This document shows, in pieces, positions 8,780 to 17,420 of a DNA stretch of 64,000 nucleotides. The stretch's first letter is position 1, and the number at the start of each line of letters is the position of its first letter. Source of the stretch: Streptomyces sp. V4I8 (GTDB lineage: Bacteria; Actinomycetota; Actinomycetes; Streptomycetales; Streptomycetaceae); assembly GCF_041261225.1 (NCBI RefSeq), contig NZ_JBGCCN010000002.1:372001-436000 (forward strand), written 5' to 3'. A program made the translations under genes and the position numbers. The notes beneath the pieces are model-generated. The model did no database searches. It had not been told where the DNA came from and saw only the letters and a list, made by a program, of their open reading frames with translations.

Positions 8780-9100
8780 ATGTCCCGTCCGCCGCAGTTC
8801 CCGGTGGAGCAGAAGATACGGATCGTGTTATCGGTCTTGTCCGGAGAGATGACGGCCGCTGACGCGGCCCGGAAGTACAAGACGTCGCAGACGTCGGTGG
8901 CCAAGTGGCGTGATCAGTTCCTGGAGTCCGGCAAGGCCGGTCTGGCCGCGGCCGGGTCCCGGCGGTCCTCGGGCCGGGAGCAGCTGCTCGAGGCGGAGAT
9001 CGAGGAGCTGAAGACTGCGCTGGGTGAGGCGCATGTCGAGCTGCGGGTGTGGAAGAAGTCCGCCGAGGGGCGTCTGGCCCCTTCGAGGACCTCGAGGTGA
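8780..9100 (+). CDS. IS3-family orfA
   Basis: The 106-residue HTH protein starts with FPVEQKIRIVLSVLSGEMTA, with the recognition region AARKYKTSQTSVAKWRDQFL, then a helical EIEELKTALGEAHVELRVWKK region. The 3' end overlaps orfB in another frame, the normal arrangement for -1 frameshift production of the OrfAB transposase. Confidence 0.85.
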   Translation: MSRPPQFPVEQKIRIVLSVLSGEMTAADAARKYKTSQTSVAKWRDQFLESGKAGLAAAGSRRSSGREQLLEAEIEELKTALGEAHVELRVWKKSAEGRLAPSRTSR

Positions 9101-10029
9101 TCCGCGCTCAGGCGGCGATGCCGACTTCAAGGTTCTGTGAGCTGACCGGCATCCCGCGCCGTACGTACTGCCGCTGGCAGGCCCGCGCCCGCGGCGGCCC
9201 GGCGTCGGCCAAGGGCCCGTGGCCTGCCCCGGTCGTGGACGCCGCCGAGCCGCTGGCCGCGAAGTACGCCGCCGACTGGCCCGCCTGGGGCCACCGCAAG
9301 ATCCACTGGTTGATGCGGGCCGACGGCCACACCCTGTCCGCGTCCTCGGTCGAACGTGCCCTGCGCAGGCGGGACTTGCTCCAGCCGGTCGACTACCAGG
9401 GGCAGCGCCGGGAACACGCGAAGGCCCGCAAGGCGGCGTTCGCCGAGCAGCCCACCACGCCGAACGAGGTGTGGCAGCTCGACTTCTCCGAGTACGAGAC
9501 CCAAGGAGGCGGCATCTGGCGCCTGGCCGGTGTGACGGACTACTTCACCAAGTACGAGCATGGCTGGCACATCAGCCCGTCCTGCACCGGTACCGACGCG
9601 ATCGAGGCAGTGAAGATCGCGATCGCTGAGGCCGAGCGGCTGGGCGGCGGCCCGCTGGCCGGCCTGCTGCCCGTCAGCGGCGAGACAGGCAAGATCCGAA
9701 GGATCAAGCTGGTCACCGATAACGGGGGCGCGTTCAAGGGCGCCGCGTTCGCCCGGTTCATCGCCTCCCAGCCCGAGCTGCTGCACATCCGCACCCGCGC
9801 CAAGAGCCCCGGCCAGAACGGAGTCCGCGAGCGGGCCTTCGGCTCGCTGAAGTACGAACACCTCTACCGCCAGGAGATCGAGGACCTCGACCAGCTCGCC
9901 CGCGAGGCCGAGCACTACCGGCACGTCTTCAACCACGTCCGCCCCCACGAAGCCCTCGCCGGCCACCGGCCGATCGAGATCTACCGCACCCCGACCCTGC
10001 ACCCGCAACTTTCAAACCAAGATCAGTGA
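9049..10029 (+). CDS. IS3-family transposase orfB
   Basis: The frame is 326 residues. It has an HTH_21-type segment (WPAWGHRKIHWLMRADGHT), the first catalytic Asp in NEVWQLDFSEYET, the second in IKLVTDNGGAFKG, and a late acidic motif in GQNGVRERAFGSLKYEHL. The stop at 10029 is 22 bp from the right terminus. Probably functional only as an OrfAB fusion. Confidence 0.85.
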   Translation: MEEVRRGASGPFEDLEVIRAQAAMPTSRFCELTGIPRRTYCRWQARARGGPASAKGPWPAPVVDAAEPLAAKYAADWPAWGHRKIHWLMRADGHTLSASSVERALRRRDLLQPVDYQGQRREHAKARKAAFAEQPTTPNEVWQLDFSEYETQGGGIWRLAGVTDYFTKYEHGWHISPSCTGTDAIEAVKIAIAEAERLGGGPLAGLLPVSGETGKIRRIKLVTDNGGAFKGAAFARFIASQPELLHIRTRAKSPGQNGVRERAFGSLKYEHLYRQEIEDLDQLAREAEHYRHVFNHVRPHEALAGHRPIEIYRTPTLHPQLSNQDQ

Positions 10030-10296
10030 GCCACAAACTTGACGCGGGACATGACAGCTGCCGCTTGACTTCTTCAGATCCCGAGATGTCTATCGGGACA
10101 CGTCCCCTGCCCGGCGGCAGCAGATACCGTTCCGAGCGGGTGGCCGACAGATCAACGCCAAGGCACACGGCCAGTCAAGTTGCGGGTCAGACCACCGCCC
10201 GGAGCGGCACCCGAACATCCTCACAGTCAAGTTGCTGTTGTGGCAGGCGAGTTGGGGCGTGCTGGAGTGCCGAGTGGTGCGTGGTGGCGCTGGGGT

Positions 10297-11113
10297 TCAG
10301 CCGGTGGTGGCCAGGAGGGTGGTGCCGGTGATCTGGTGCCAGACGGTGTGGCGGTTGGTCATCTCGGTGCGGTAGCCGGGGGCGGTCATCCGGTGGCGGC
10401 GGGGGCGGAAGTGCGGTGAGCTCCGGGAGAAGGAGGCGAGGAATCTCTGGGAGGTGCCCACGCTGCGGAAGCCCTTCATGCGGTGTTCGCGTTCCCGTGT
10501 GGGGAGGGCCCGTCAAGAAATAACTTGCGTGTTTCTGCTCTTGACGCTGCAGCTCAGGAGCGGTGCTCGTCGACACTTTGTTTCTTGACGGGCCCGGATA
10601 TGAGAGTTTTCCGCCCGGTTGTTCAGGTATTTCGAGCTACGGTGCTCCACCGAGGGCATCGTCTCGCGGTGCGCGGTGCGCGGCGCCGTAGCTGCGGAGC
10701 TTGTCCGTCACGATCACGCGCGGCACGGCCTCGGTACCCTTGAGGAGCCTGCGGAAGAACCGCCTGGCCGCGACGGCGTCCCGCTTGCCGGTCAGGAGAA
10801 TGTCCAGGACGTTGCCGTCCTGGTCGACTGCCCGCCAGAGATAGCGCATGCGCCCGTTGACCTTGATAAACACCTCGTCCAGGTGCCACCGGTCGCCGGG
10901 GCGGGGCTGCCGCCGGCGCAGCCGGCGCGCGTACTCCGGGCCGAACCGGTCGCACCACAGACGGATGGCCTCATACGACACCTGGATGCCGCGCTCGAAC
11001 AGGAGCTCCTCCACGTCGCGGCAGGAGAGAGGGAAACGGTGGTACAGCCAGACCGCGTGCGCGATCACCTCCGGCGGGAACCGGAACCCCCGGTACGACG
11101 GTACGGTCTCCAC
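10297..11113 (-). pseudogene. IS6-family transposase, disrupted by frameshift and mini-element
   Basis: Translation from a GTG at 11113 gives VETVPSYRGFRFPPEVIAHA, then RWHLDEVFIKVNG and VIVTDKLRSYGAAHR. After that a small indel near 10660 shifts the frame. The downstream frame resumes with NNRAENSHI, is interrupted by the 90-bp insertion, and ends ...ITGTTLLATTG at 10297. Read through the insertion, the host frame meets a TGA near its far end. All three catalytic residues can still be found, so decay is recent. Confidence 0.85.
10506..10595. mobile_element. 90-bp mini-element (MITE-like), copy 1
   Basis: The 90-bp segment begins and ends with a perfect 15-bp inverted repeat GGGCCCGTCAAGAAA. 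It is flanked by a 3-bp direct repeat GGA (10503-10505, 10596-10598). Excising it and one repeat copy restores the normal IS6 sequence ...AENSHIPT.... It has no coding capacity. A second copy, identical over all 90 bp, is at 61104-61193 at the same codon position of another IS6-family gene. Confidence 0.85.
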
Positions 11114-11217
11114 GAGCAGGCCCTCCCCACGACGATCCACACCAAGATCATCACATCCCCCCCTCAACTTGATTGTCAACGCCACCTCAATCGTCCGGAC
11201 GATGACAGACTTCTCCT

Positions 11218-11283
11218 GCAACGGGACTCCCACGCTTGATCGACTCGCTTCGCAACAAGTTGATCTATCAGGAGTCCCGTTGC
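11218..11283. repeat. 66-bp palindromic segment
   Basis: GCAACGGGACTCC (11218-11230) is repeated inverted at 11271-11283 around a 40-bp centre that contains short TTGATC/GATC repeats. It lies between the IS6 element and ssb. It could be a solo remnant of IS ends after internal deletion, a MITE, or a hairpin terminator; no ORF is inside. Confidence 0.5.
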
Positions 11284-11422
11284 CTCGTTCTCCCAGGCCC
11301 CTTGACAAGCGCATCAAGATCCAAACGCAACGGTGTTGCGGACGATGGCGATACCGGTTCGCCGGATCCCGCCGCAGCCCGGCCGGTAGGGTGGGCGGAG
11401 GACCACGTGAGTAGGGGCGGAC

Positions 11423-11878
11423 ATGGCGGGCGAGACGCTGGTGACGGTGGCGGGCAACCTGACTGCGGATCCGGAACTGCGGTACACCGCCTCCGGCTTG
11501 CCCGTCACCTCCTTCACGGTCGCGTCCACTCCCCGCGTGTTCGACCGCGACCGCAGCGAATTCGTGGACGGTGAGCCGCTGTTCCTGCGCTGCTCGCTGT
11601 GGCGCCAGGCCGGCGAAAACGCCGCACAGTCACTCACCCGCGGCATGCGGATCATCGTCACCGGAAAGCTACGGCAGAGTACCTTCGACGACAAGGAAGG
11701 CCAGCGCCGCACCACCCTCGAGATCGACGCCGAGGACGTCGCCGTCTCCCTGACATATGCGACCGCCAAGATCACCAAGACCTACCGCCCCGGCGGCACC
11801 ACCCCCGCTCCCCGCCCGGCCACCGCAGACACAGGCCCAGCCCAGGCAACGGCCCCCACCGAGACCCACCCCTTCTGA
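11423..11878 (+). CDS. ssb: Single-stranded-DNA-binding protein, paralogue 1
   Basis: The 151-residue protein has an OB fold in its first 110 residues (ETLVTVAGNLTADPELRY, FLRCSLWRQAGENAAQSL, GMRIIVTGKLRQSTFDD) and a Pro/Ala-rich tail ending THPF, a reduced form of the acidic tip that recruits partner proteins. It is shorter than housekeeping actinobacterial Ssb and resembles the accessory paralogue. A second close paralogue is at 26296-26766. It stands alone between mobile elements. Confidence 0.85.
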   Translation: MAGETLVTVAGNLTADPELRYTASGLPVTSFTVASTPRVFDRDRSEFVDGEPLFLRCSLWRQAGENAAQSLTRGMRIIVTGKLRQSTFDDKEGQRRTTLEIDAEDVAVSLTYATAKITKTYRPGGTTPAPRPATADTGPAQATAPTETHPF

Positions 11879-12068
11879 TCACGGCCCCGCGATCCGCGCG
11901 GACGATGACCCAACCGCACCGGCGGCTGCGGAACAACCGCATCATCTGGTGGGGAGTAACGGGGGGAAGACGCTGTGGCTGCCGCGTCCGGCTGGCTCTG
12001 CCCGGCGCGGGGACAGAAAAGCCCCTGGTGAGGCCACCCCTCCCGGAGGGTAGGTTTTCCACAGGACG

Positions 12069-12481
12069 GTGACGGCGGCCCGCTGGTGCGTACCCATGGC
12101 GCCGTGGATGATCCGCGAAGCGAGGGGTGGTCCCTGTGCACGGCCCCACCGCCCCACCGCCCCACCGCCCCTGACTGTAGAGGTGGTCGACGTGTCGTAC
12201 GTGGTCCTCGTGCGGGTCCACGGCAAGCTGGACGTGAGCACCGCACCCCAACTGGCCAGAGCCCGCCGCCCGCTGGAATCACGCCCCTGCGAACTCGACC
12301 TGGCCCAGCTCGCTTTCATGGACTCCACCGGCCTCGCACTGCTGCTGACCCACCAGCGCCGCGCAGGCAGGCACGGCGGAAGCCTGCGCGTCGTGCCCCG
12401 TCCCCCGCCGTCATACGCGTCCGCGACCTCACCGGAACCACCACCGTCCTGCTCACCCACCCCGACCCTCCACACCCCTGA
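12069..12481 (+). pseudogene. STAS-domain anti-sigma factor antagonist, frameshifted
   Basis: One frame gives VHGKLDVSTAPQLARARRPL and LDLAQLAFMDSTGLALLL, the STAS fold with the Ser that is phosphorylated in the anti-anti-sigma family (DSTGL). After GGSLRV the matching C-terminal part AVIRVRDLTGTTTVLL continues in another frame to a stop at 12481. The switch falls in C-rich runs near 12400-12410, so a small indel is likely. The exact start is uncertain. Confidence 0.65.
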
Positions 12482-12900
12482 CAGCGCACCGGCACCGGAC
12501 ACCACCGCCGACCCGGCCTGCAGACTGCGCCCTCTACCGGCTGACAGTCCAGCACCACAAGACCGGCCCGCTACACCCGTGCGGCGCTCGACGTCCCCGA
12601 CGACGCGCCTGCCCTGATCGCCATCGAGGTCGCTGTCGGCCGGACCGCCCCCCGGCGGCCCGGCCGACAGATCCCACCGAAGGCGACCGCAAGCCGCCAC
12701 GGGTTCATGAGCTGGCCCAGGTGCGGTGGCGAAGGACCGGAGCCTGCCGGTAGTTGACCGAAGCATCGTCTACGCTGGACACAGCCGTCCTGGTGGTCAT
12801 CCCCCGTACCACCGGGACGGCCCTCGCGTCCGGCCAGCTCTGCGCCGCGACATGCCCGAGCACTCGCCCACCAGGCCAAACACTTGTCAGAGGCACGTAG
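12482..12900. other. Non-coding stretch
   Basis: I see no supportable gene, RNA or repeat here. Open frames on both strands lack domains and ribosome sites. Confidence 0.5.
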
Positions 12901-13137
12901 CTAGCGGTTGACGCAGACGTTGCCGACCGCGGGGTTGAGAAGCCCGATGACGCTGACGGTGTTGCCACACACGTTGACAGGCACATGTACGGGCACCTGA
13001 ACCACGTTGCCCCTCAGCACTCCGGGAGAGCCCCAAGCAGCGCCCTGAGCACCGGCATGGGCAGATGCGCCGCCCGCACATCCGAGCACTGCGGCAGCAG
13101 CGAGAGCGGTCGCAGCCAGAGTGATACGCACACGCAT
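12901..13137 (-). CDS. Short chaplin (hydrophobic surface amyloid protein)
   Basis: The 78-residue secreted protein has a Sec signal peptide (MRVRITLAATALAAAAVLG, cleavage after SAHA) and a single chaplin domain with LRGNVVQVPVHVPVNVCGN and LLNPAVGNVC. The two Cys of short chaplins are present. Chaplins coat aerial hyphae and spores of streptomycetes. I choose the second ATG (13137) because AAGGAG lies seven bases before it; an ATG at 13152 is in frame but without a site. Confidence 0.9.
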   Translation of the reverse strand: MRVRITLAATALAAAAVLGCAGGASAHAGAQGAAWGSPGVLRGNVVQVPVHVPVNVCGNTVSVIGLLNPAVGNVCVNR

Positions 13138-13306
13138 CGTGTTCTCCTTCACTGAGAGGGGGCAAGTCGCCCGATAGCTCTCCCAGCAGACGGCGGGAAA
13201 ACACTGATACAGACACAGCGAGGAGAAACCACACGTTCAGTTAGAAGTGCCTTCATTTCAGACATGACACCCGTCACGATGTGGCGGCGGGTGAACCCCG
13301 AAGAGA

Positions 13307-13729
13307 TCAGGCGCGGCCGGGTTCAGCTTCCCGCCCTGTCGGCGGCACTCGTCTCGTGTCGACGACCAGGCTGCAGGACCACCTGGCACTCAGATCGTCC
13401 CGCTGGACTTGCGGAACCACGCACCAGAAAGCTTCTTCCAGCTCCTGGGCCACCCTCCGCACGTGAGCCTTGGTCAAGCAGGACACCCGGACGGTGACGC
13501 CCCGGGGCGGTCCTGGGGCAAGTCCCGGGAGGTCACCGCTGGCAGCAGGACCGGACACGCTGACGAAGAACCGCCAGTGCGTGTCTTCAAGCCCAAACTG
13601 CTGCTCTAATGCCGACACGAGCCGGTGATGACTGGCCAGGCAGGCGTGCACGGCCCGGGCGACGGCAAAACTCCCAGAGAGGACGTCGATCCGAGCGGTA
13701 CCAGGCGCCGCCATGTGGGGGACATTCAT
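13307..13729 (-). CDS. Uncharacterised protein
   Basis: The 140-residue frame reads ARIDVLSGSFAVARAVHACL, FGLEDTHWRFFVSVSGP, CLTKAHVRRVAQELEEAFW and a Pro/Arg-rich tail. Codon use looks genuine for Streptomyces. No domain recognised and no signal peptide. The start is uncertain: the ATG at 13729 or one 69 bases upstream. It is divergent from nothing obvious and bordered by an IS66 fragment. Confidence 0.5.
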   Translation of the reverse strand: MNVPHMAAPGTARIDVLSGSFAVARAVHACLASHHRLVSALEQQFGLEDTHWRFFVSVSGPAASGDLPGLAPGPPRGVTVRVSCLTKAHVRRVAQELEEAFWCVVPQVQRDDLSARWSCSLVVDTRRVPPTGREAEPGRA

Positions 13730-13830
13730 GCCCGCTATGGTGCGCTGTGACGGTCGGCTACCGCCCTGCCGCCGGCACAGACCACCCGAACAGGGCACCC
13801 GCCGGACTCTCAGCGCCCCGCCCGTAGAAG

Positions 13831-14506
13831 GGCGCGACGGACGCGTCGAAGAGGTCTGCCAGGGCGGTGGCGGTGCGGTCCTTGGACAGGAACTGGCCGT
13901 GCATCAGGTAGACGCCGGCGGCCGCGAGACGGGGACCGTACTGCACCGGGGCCCGCACGCCCTCGGGACCGGAGGCCTTCTCGCTCCGCCCGCACGCGCA
14001 CCGGCAGGTCAGGACCTGATGCTCGGTGACCTCCAGGCCGATACGTTCGGGCAGGTCGAAGACCTGACGCCGCTCGATACCGGCCACGACGGCCCCGGCC
14101 AGGTCCGCACCGCAGCCGGCGCAAGGGCCGTGGGGCCGGTGCTCGACCCGGTGGTCGGGGTCCGCGACCTGCCGCAGCGTGATGCCCTTCTGGCCTTTCG
14201 GGCGGCCCGGCCCCCGCCCGGACTTCCCACGCAGAGACTTCGGAGCCGGTTTCGCCAGTCCGTCCGAAGACGGCGGCCTGGAAGAGTTCGCCGAGTTCTT
14301 CCCCAGCCGGGCCGTCAGGTCCACGACCTGACCCTCCAGTACCACGATCCGTTCCCGCGCCGCGGCGAGTTCCTCACGCAACTGCACCACCAGAACAGCG
14401 AGTTCCTCATAAGAAGGCGGCACAGCAGCATCAGACACGAGACAGATGATCACCGATCCAACTGACAAGATTCAACTCATCCCGCCAGGAGCACCTATCC
14501 AGTTAC
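13831..14506 (-). mobile_element. IS66 fragment (5' part of a second copy)
   Basis: Nearly identical to 1405-2067 of the complete IS66: it encodes the first about 222 residues, then breaks at DASVAP into unrelated sequence. The transposase terminus with CACCTATCCAGTTAC is retained at the right. The catalytic core is gone. It was inserted in an IS3 left end (14507-14679). Confidence 0.85.
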
Positions 14507-14679
14507 GCGACGTCTTGTACTTCCGGGCCGCGTCAGCGGCCGTCATCTCTCCGGACAAGACCGATAACACGATCCGTATCTTCTGCTCCACCGGGAACTG
14601 CGGCGGACGGGACATCAGGCTCTCCTACGTACTCACGGGGCTCAACAAACCCCTGTGCCAGAAAGTCTGACGCGCGACA
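14507..14679 (-). mobile_element. IS3 left-end fragment
   Basis: Reverse complement of 8716-8890: left terminus TGTCGCGCGTCAGACTTT plus the first about 35 codons of orfA. Truncated by the IS66 fragment on one side. Confidence 0.85.
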
Positions 14680-15310
14680 ACGCGGGACACCACCCTGGTC
14701 GGCAGTGGCGCCCCGTCGGCGATCCGGTCAAGGTCGACGACCACAGCTTCTTCTCGGTCGGTCCGGACACCGAGGTGGCGATCCCCTATGGCGTGTACGA
14801 CATCACCGCTAACACCGGCTGGGTGAACGTGGGGGTGGACCACGACACCTCCGCCTTTGCGGTGGCCTCGATCTGCCGCTGGTGGCAGGCCCGAGGCTGC
14901 GGCGACTACCCGGAGGCGAGCCGACTGCTGATCGCAGCGGACGCGGGCGGCTCCAACGGCTACCGGTTCCGGCTGTGGAAGTCCGAACTGGCGACTCTGG
15001 CCGCCGAGACGGGCCTGGCAATCACTGTCTGCCACTTTCCCCCCGGAACAAGCCGCTGGAACAAGATCGAGCACCGGTTGTTCTCCCACATCACCATGAA
15101 CTGGCGAGGCAGGCCCTTGACCAGTCACGAAGTGGTAGTCAACACCATCGCGGCGACCCGGACCCGGAACGGACTGCGGGTCGAGGCCGAGCTCGACACC
15201 AGCGCCTACCCGACCGGCATATCGGTCAGCGACACCCGCATGAACTCCCTGCCGATCACGGCCCACCCCGACCGGGGAAACTGGAACTACACGATCCACC
15301 CCACCGCCGC
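14680..15310 (+). pseudogene. ISAzo13-family transposase, C-terminal fragment
   Basis: The frame reads WRPVGDPVKVDDHSFFSVG, YGVYDITANTGWVNVGVDHD, LLIAADAGGSNGYRFRLWK, HFPPGTSRWNKIEHRLFSH and RGNWNYTIHP, typical of the DDE domain of ISAzo13 (Rhodopirellula-type) transposases. The N-terminus is lost at the IS3 fragment. A run of seven C (15310-15316) marks the point where this frame passes into unrelated sequence and the next frame takes over. Confidence 0.75.
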
Positions 15311-15327
15311 CCCCCCTCGCCGACCCG

Positions 15328-16188
15328 GTGACACCGCCGATCGGGGACGTCCAGCGCTCACGCAACCTCGCACTCCTCGCCGACCCGGCGCTGACCGGCA
15401 TGACCTGCCAGGCACTGGCCCAGCTGGTCGAAGACCTCGCTCCCGCCCAAGCCGCCCAAACCGCGCAACGCTACTGGCAGCAGCGCGGCGGCCCCCGCCG
15501 CAGAGCCCCCGGGGCCGGCGTCAAGCCCCTGTTCACCGACACCGACCGCGTCGTGATCACCCTGGTCTACCAGCGACAGACCTGCTCGCTCGGAGTCCTG
15601 TCCGAACTCCTGGCGGTGGACCGGGCCACGATCGGCAAGATCGTCACCAGTACCCGCCTCCTCCTGCAGGAACGCGGCATCACCGTAGCCTCCACCACCA
15701 CCCGGTTCGCCGACGCCGCCGCACTGACGGACTTCATTACGCCCGGCTCGAGCCGGGCCCGCACAAGGATCCCCCACCTGCTGTCCGACCCGTCGCTGAC
15801 CGGCATGAGCCGCCAGGACCTCATCGAACTGACCGAGCGCATCGCCCCGCTGCAAGCCGCCCGCGTCGAACAGCGACGCCACCGACGGCGCGGGGGCGAC
15901 CGCCTGCCCGGAACCCGCGGCGGCGTGTTCCGCCAGAAGATCACCGATGCCGAACGCGTCCTGGCGACCATCCTCTACCAGCGGGGCCTGTGCACCCGAC
16001 AGGTACTCCCCGACGCATTCGAAGTCAGCGAGAGCACCATCGGCAACTCCCTCAACGATATCCGGCCCCTCCTGGACCGAGTCGGATACACCCCGACCAC
16101 CGCGACACAACGGTTCACCGACTCACACGCACTGCTCGCCTCCGTCCTGCCGTCCACCCCACCGGACACGCCCACCTCAACAGGTTGA
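15328..16188 (+). CDS. Tandem transposase-type DNA-binding domain protein without a DDE core
   Basis: The 286-residue protein is two copies of one about 110-residue module: LLADPALTGMTCQALAQLVE ... TLVYQRQTCSLGVLSELLAV ... IGKIV and LLSDPSLTGMSRQDLIELTE ... TILYQRGLCTRQVLPDAFEV ... IGNSL. The module matches the N-terminal DNA-binding part of the IS5-family enzyme at 61476-62148 (HPALSGVSRQHLGDLIEELA, TLVYLRHQLPHAALAQLYEV), but no catalytic domain follows. The GTG start at 15328 is in the frame open from the C7 run, so it may instead be a frameshifted extension of the ISAzo13 transposase. Confidence 0.6.
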   Translation: MTPPIGDVQRSRNLALLADPALTGMTCQALAQLVEDLAPAQAAQTAQRYWQQRGGPRRRAPGAGVKPLFTDTDRVVITLVYQRQTCSLGVLSELLAVDRATIGKIVTSTRLLLQERGITVASTTTRFADAAALTDFITPGSSRARTRIPHLLSDPSLTGMSRQDLIELTERIAPLQAARVEQRRHRRRGGDRLPGTRGGVFRQKITDAERVLATILYQRGLCTRQVLPDAFEVSESTIGNSLNDIRPLLDRVGYTPTTATQRFTDSHALLASVLPSTPPDTPTSTG

Positions 16189-16189
16189 A

Positions 16190-16402
16190 GTTTTACAGGT
16201 TCAACCGGTCCGGCAGCGAGAGCGTGCCATGCGTCGCTTCCGCTCCGCAGGCGGAGCCCAGAGGTTCCTGTCTGCCTTCAGTGGCATCTCACCGCACTTC
16301 CGCCCCCGACGTCACCTCCTGCCCGCCGCCGAGTACCGGGCCGAGATGACCGAACGCTTCACCACATGGCGGCAGGTCACCGGCCGCCCCGCGAACGTCT
16401 GA
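16190..16402 (+). mobile_element. IS6-family C-terminal fragment
   Basis: From about 16212 it reads VRQRERAMRRFRSAGGAQRF, then SPHFRPRRHLLPAAEYRAEM and ends RQVTGRPANV at 16402. Just before it, GGTTGAA and TTCAACC form a short inverted repeat at the junction. Confidence 0.75.
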
Positions 16403-16429
16403 CACCGGCCGGCGAACAGACGAACCACG

Positions 16430-17008
16430 CCCTGACGCACCCTCACACCAGTCACCCCCAACAACGTGACAGTGCCAGGCGAAGCGCCGTCTGCTTGGAC
16501 GAGCCGGCACGGACGACGGCTGATGCCTGGGACACGAGGTGACTCCTGCTCAATTCGCCGGTCGCGAGCCGGGCTGGTCGATGTATGTGGTCCACGCCTC
16601 GTGCTCGGAGGTGGTGAGAATCGGTGGCGGGACGATGGGGCGCGCCCGAAGCACTGGTCACAGGCGTGTACGTCCGGCTCGGCGCCGGTGGCGTCAGTGC
16701 CGCGGCCCGGCAAGGCGGTACCGCAGATGGGCAGGTTCGCCGGAACGGACGGGTCCAGCCGCAGATGCAGGTCGTGGCCGTGGAGGACCGGACGGACCGC
16801 GACGGGCTCCGGTTCGGAGGCGGGGCCGAAATGCTCCGCAAGGAACCGCACGACAAGGGCGTGAGCTGCCCGGGCCCGCTCGTCCAGGGTTCGCGTGTCC
16901 GCCAGCGGCAGCTCGACGACCCGCAGGGGTTCCCGCATCTCTGCGGTCAGGCGGTCGACGAGGACCCGCCCCTCGGCGAGGAACTGCGGGGCGTCGCAAC
17001 GCGCGCTT
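16430..17008 (-). pseudogene. Unidentified gene remnant
   Basis: A minus-strand frame reads FLAEGRVLVDRLTAEMREPL, RVVELPLADTRTLDERARAA and LVVRFLAEHFGPASEPEPVA, then HVCDQ-like C-terminal sequence (DVHACDQCFG). It looks like a real gene body. The 5' end is cut by the IS6-family fragment at 17034 and the 3' end runs into IS sequence. Family not recognised. Confidence 0.4.
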
Positions 17009-17033
17009 GAGGTGGCGTCGCCGCACGCCCGCG

Positions 17034-17230
17034 GGGGGATCTCACCGCTCTTCCGCCCACGCCGCCACCTCATCACAGCGAGTGACTACCGCACCGAGAT
17101 GACCGAACGATTCCACATCTGGAAAACCATCACCGGTATGGCAACGACCGGCTGACCGGAACGTCCCCTCGGGCCAGCCACCACCTCGGCACACCCCAAC
17201 TCGCCAGTCACACCAGCAACTTGACGACAC
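17034..17230 (+). mobile_element. IS6-family C-terminal fragment
   Basis: Encodes RGGISPLFRPRRHLITASDY...ITGMATTG and ends at the IS6 terminus (CACCAGCAACTTGACGACACC). It matches the reverse complement of 18203-18380. Confidence 0.8.
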
Positions 17231-17232
17231 CC

Positions 17233-17343
17233 GCCCGCGACCTCGACTACAACCCCGCCCTGAGCCAGCTCGGCAACCGCCTCGTCGGCATCCTCCACGG
17301 CTGCCTCAAGACCCGCACCCACTACGACGAAGCCACCGCCTGA
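17233..17343 (+). pseudogene. IS110-family transposase, C-terminal fragment
   Basis: Reads NPALSQLGNRLVGILHGCLK and ends THYDEATA before a stop at 17343, the typical IS110 C-terminus. All upstream sequence was replaced by the IS6-family fragment. Confidence 0.7.
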
Positions 17344-17420
17344 GCCCACCACGCCCAACCCGAACCTGCATCCCCTTGACACGAAACACGACGAGATGTC
17401 TGACAAACCCCTGCCCAGTG

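Larger units (their letters stand above)
8716..10051 (+). mobile_element. IS3-family element, complete
   Basis: The element is 1336 bp with inverted termini TGTCGCGCGTCAGACTTT (left) and TGTCCCGCGTCAAGTTTG (right, read inward). No target duplication is obvious, so one flank may have been rearranged. A 173-bp left-end fragment of a near-identical element is at 14507-14679, reversed. Confidence 0.75.
10222..11182 (-). mobile_element. IS6-family element carrying the 90-bp mini-element
   Basis: Termini resemble other IS6 copies here (CAGTCAAGTTGCTG at the left; GACAATCAAGTTGAGG read inward at the right). The single gene on the minus strand is disrupted by a small frameshift and by the 90-bp insertion at 10506-10595. 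The 170 bases before it (10052-10221) hold nothing I can identify. Confidence 0.7.

Noticed and set aside
14655..16349. A single 564-residue ISAzo13 transposase
   Set aside because: After about 15310 this frame is Arg/Pro-rich antisense-like sequence, while the other frame (15328-16188) carries the repeated module.
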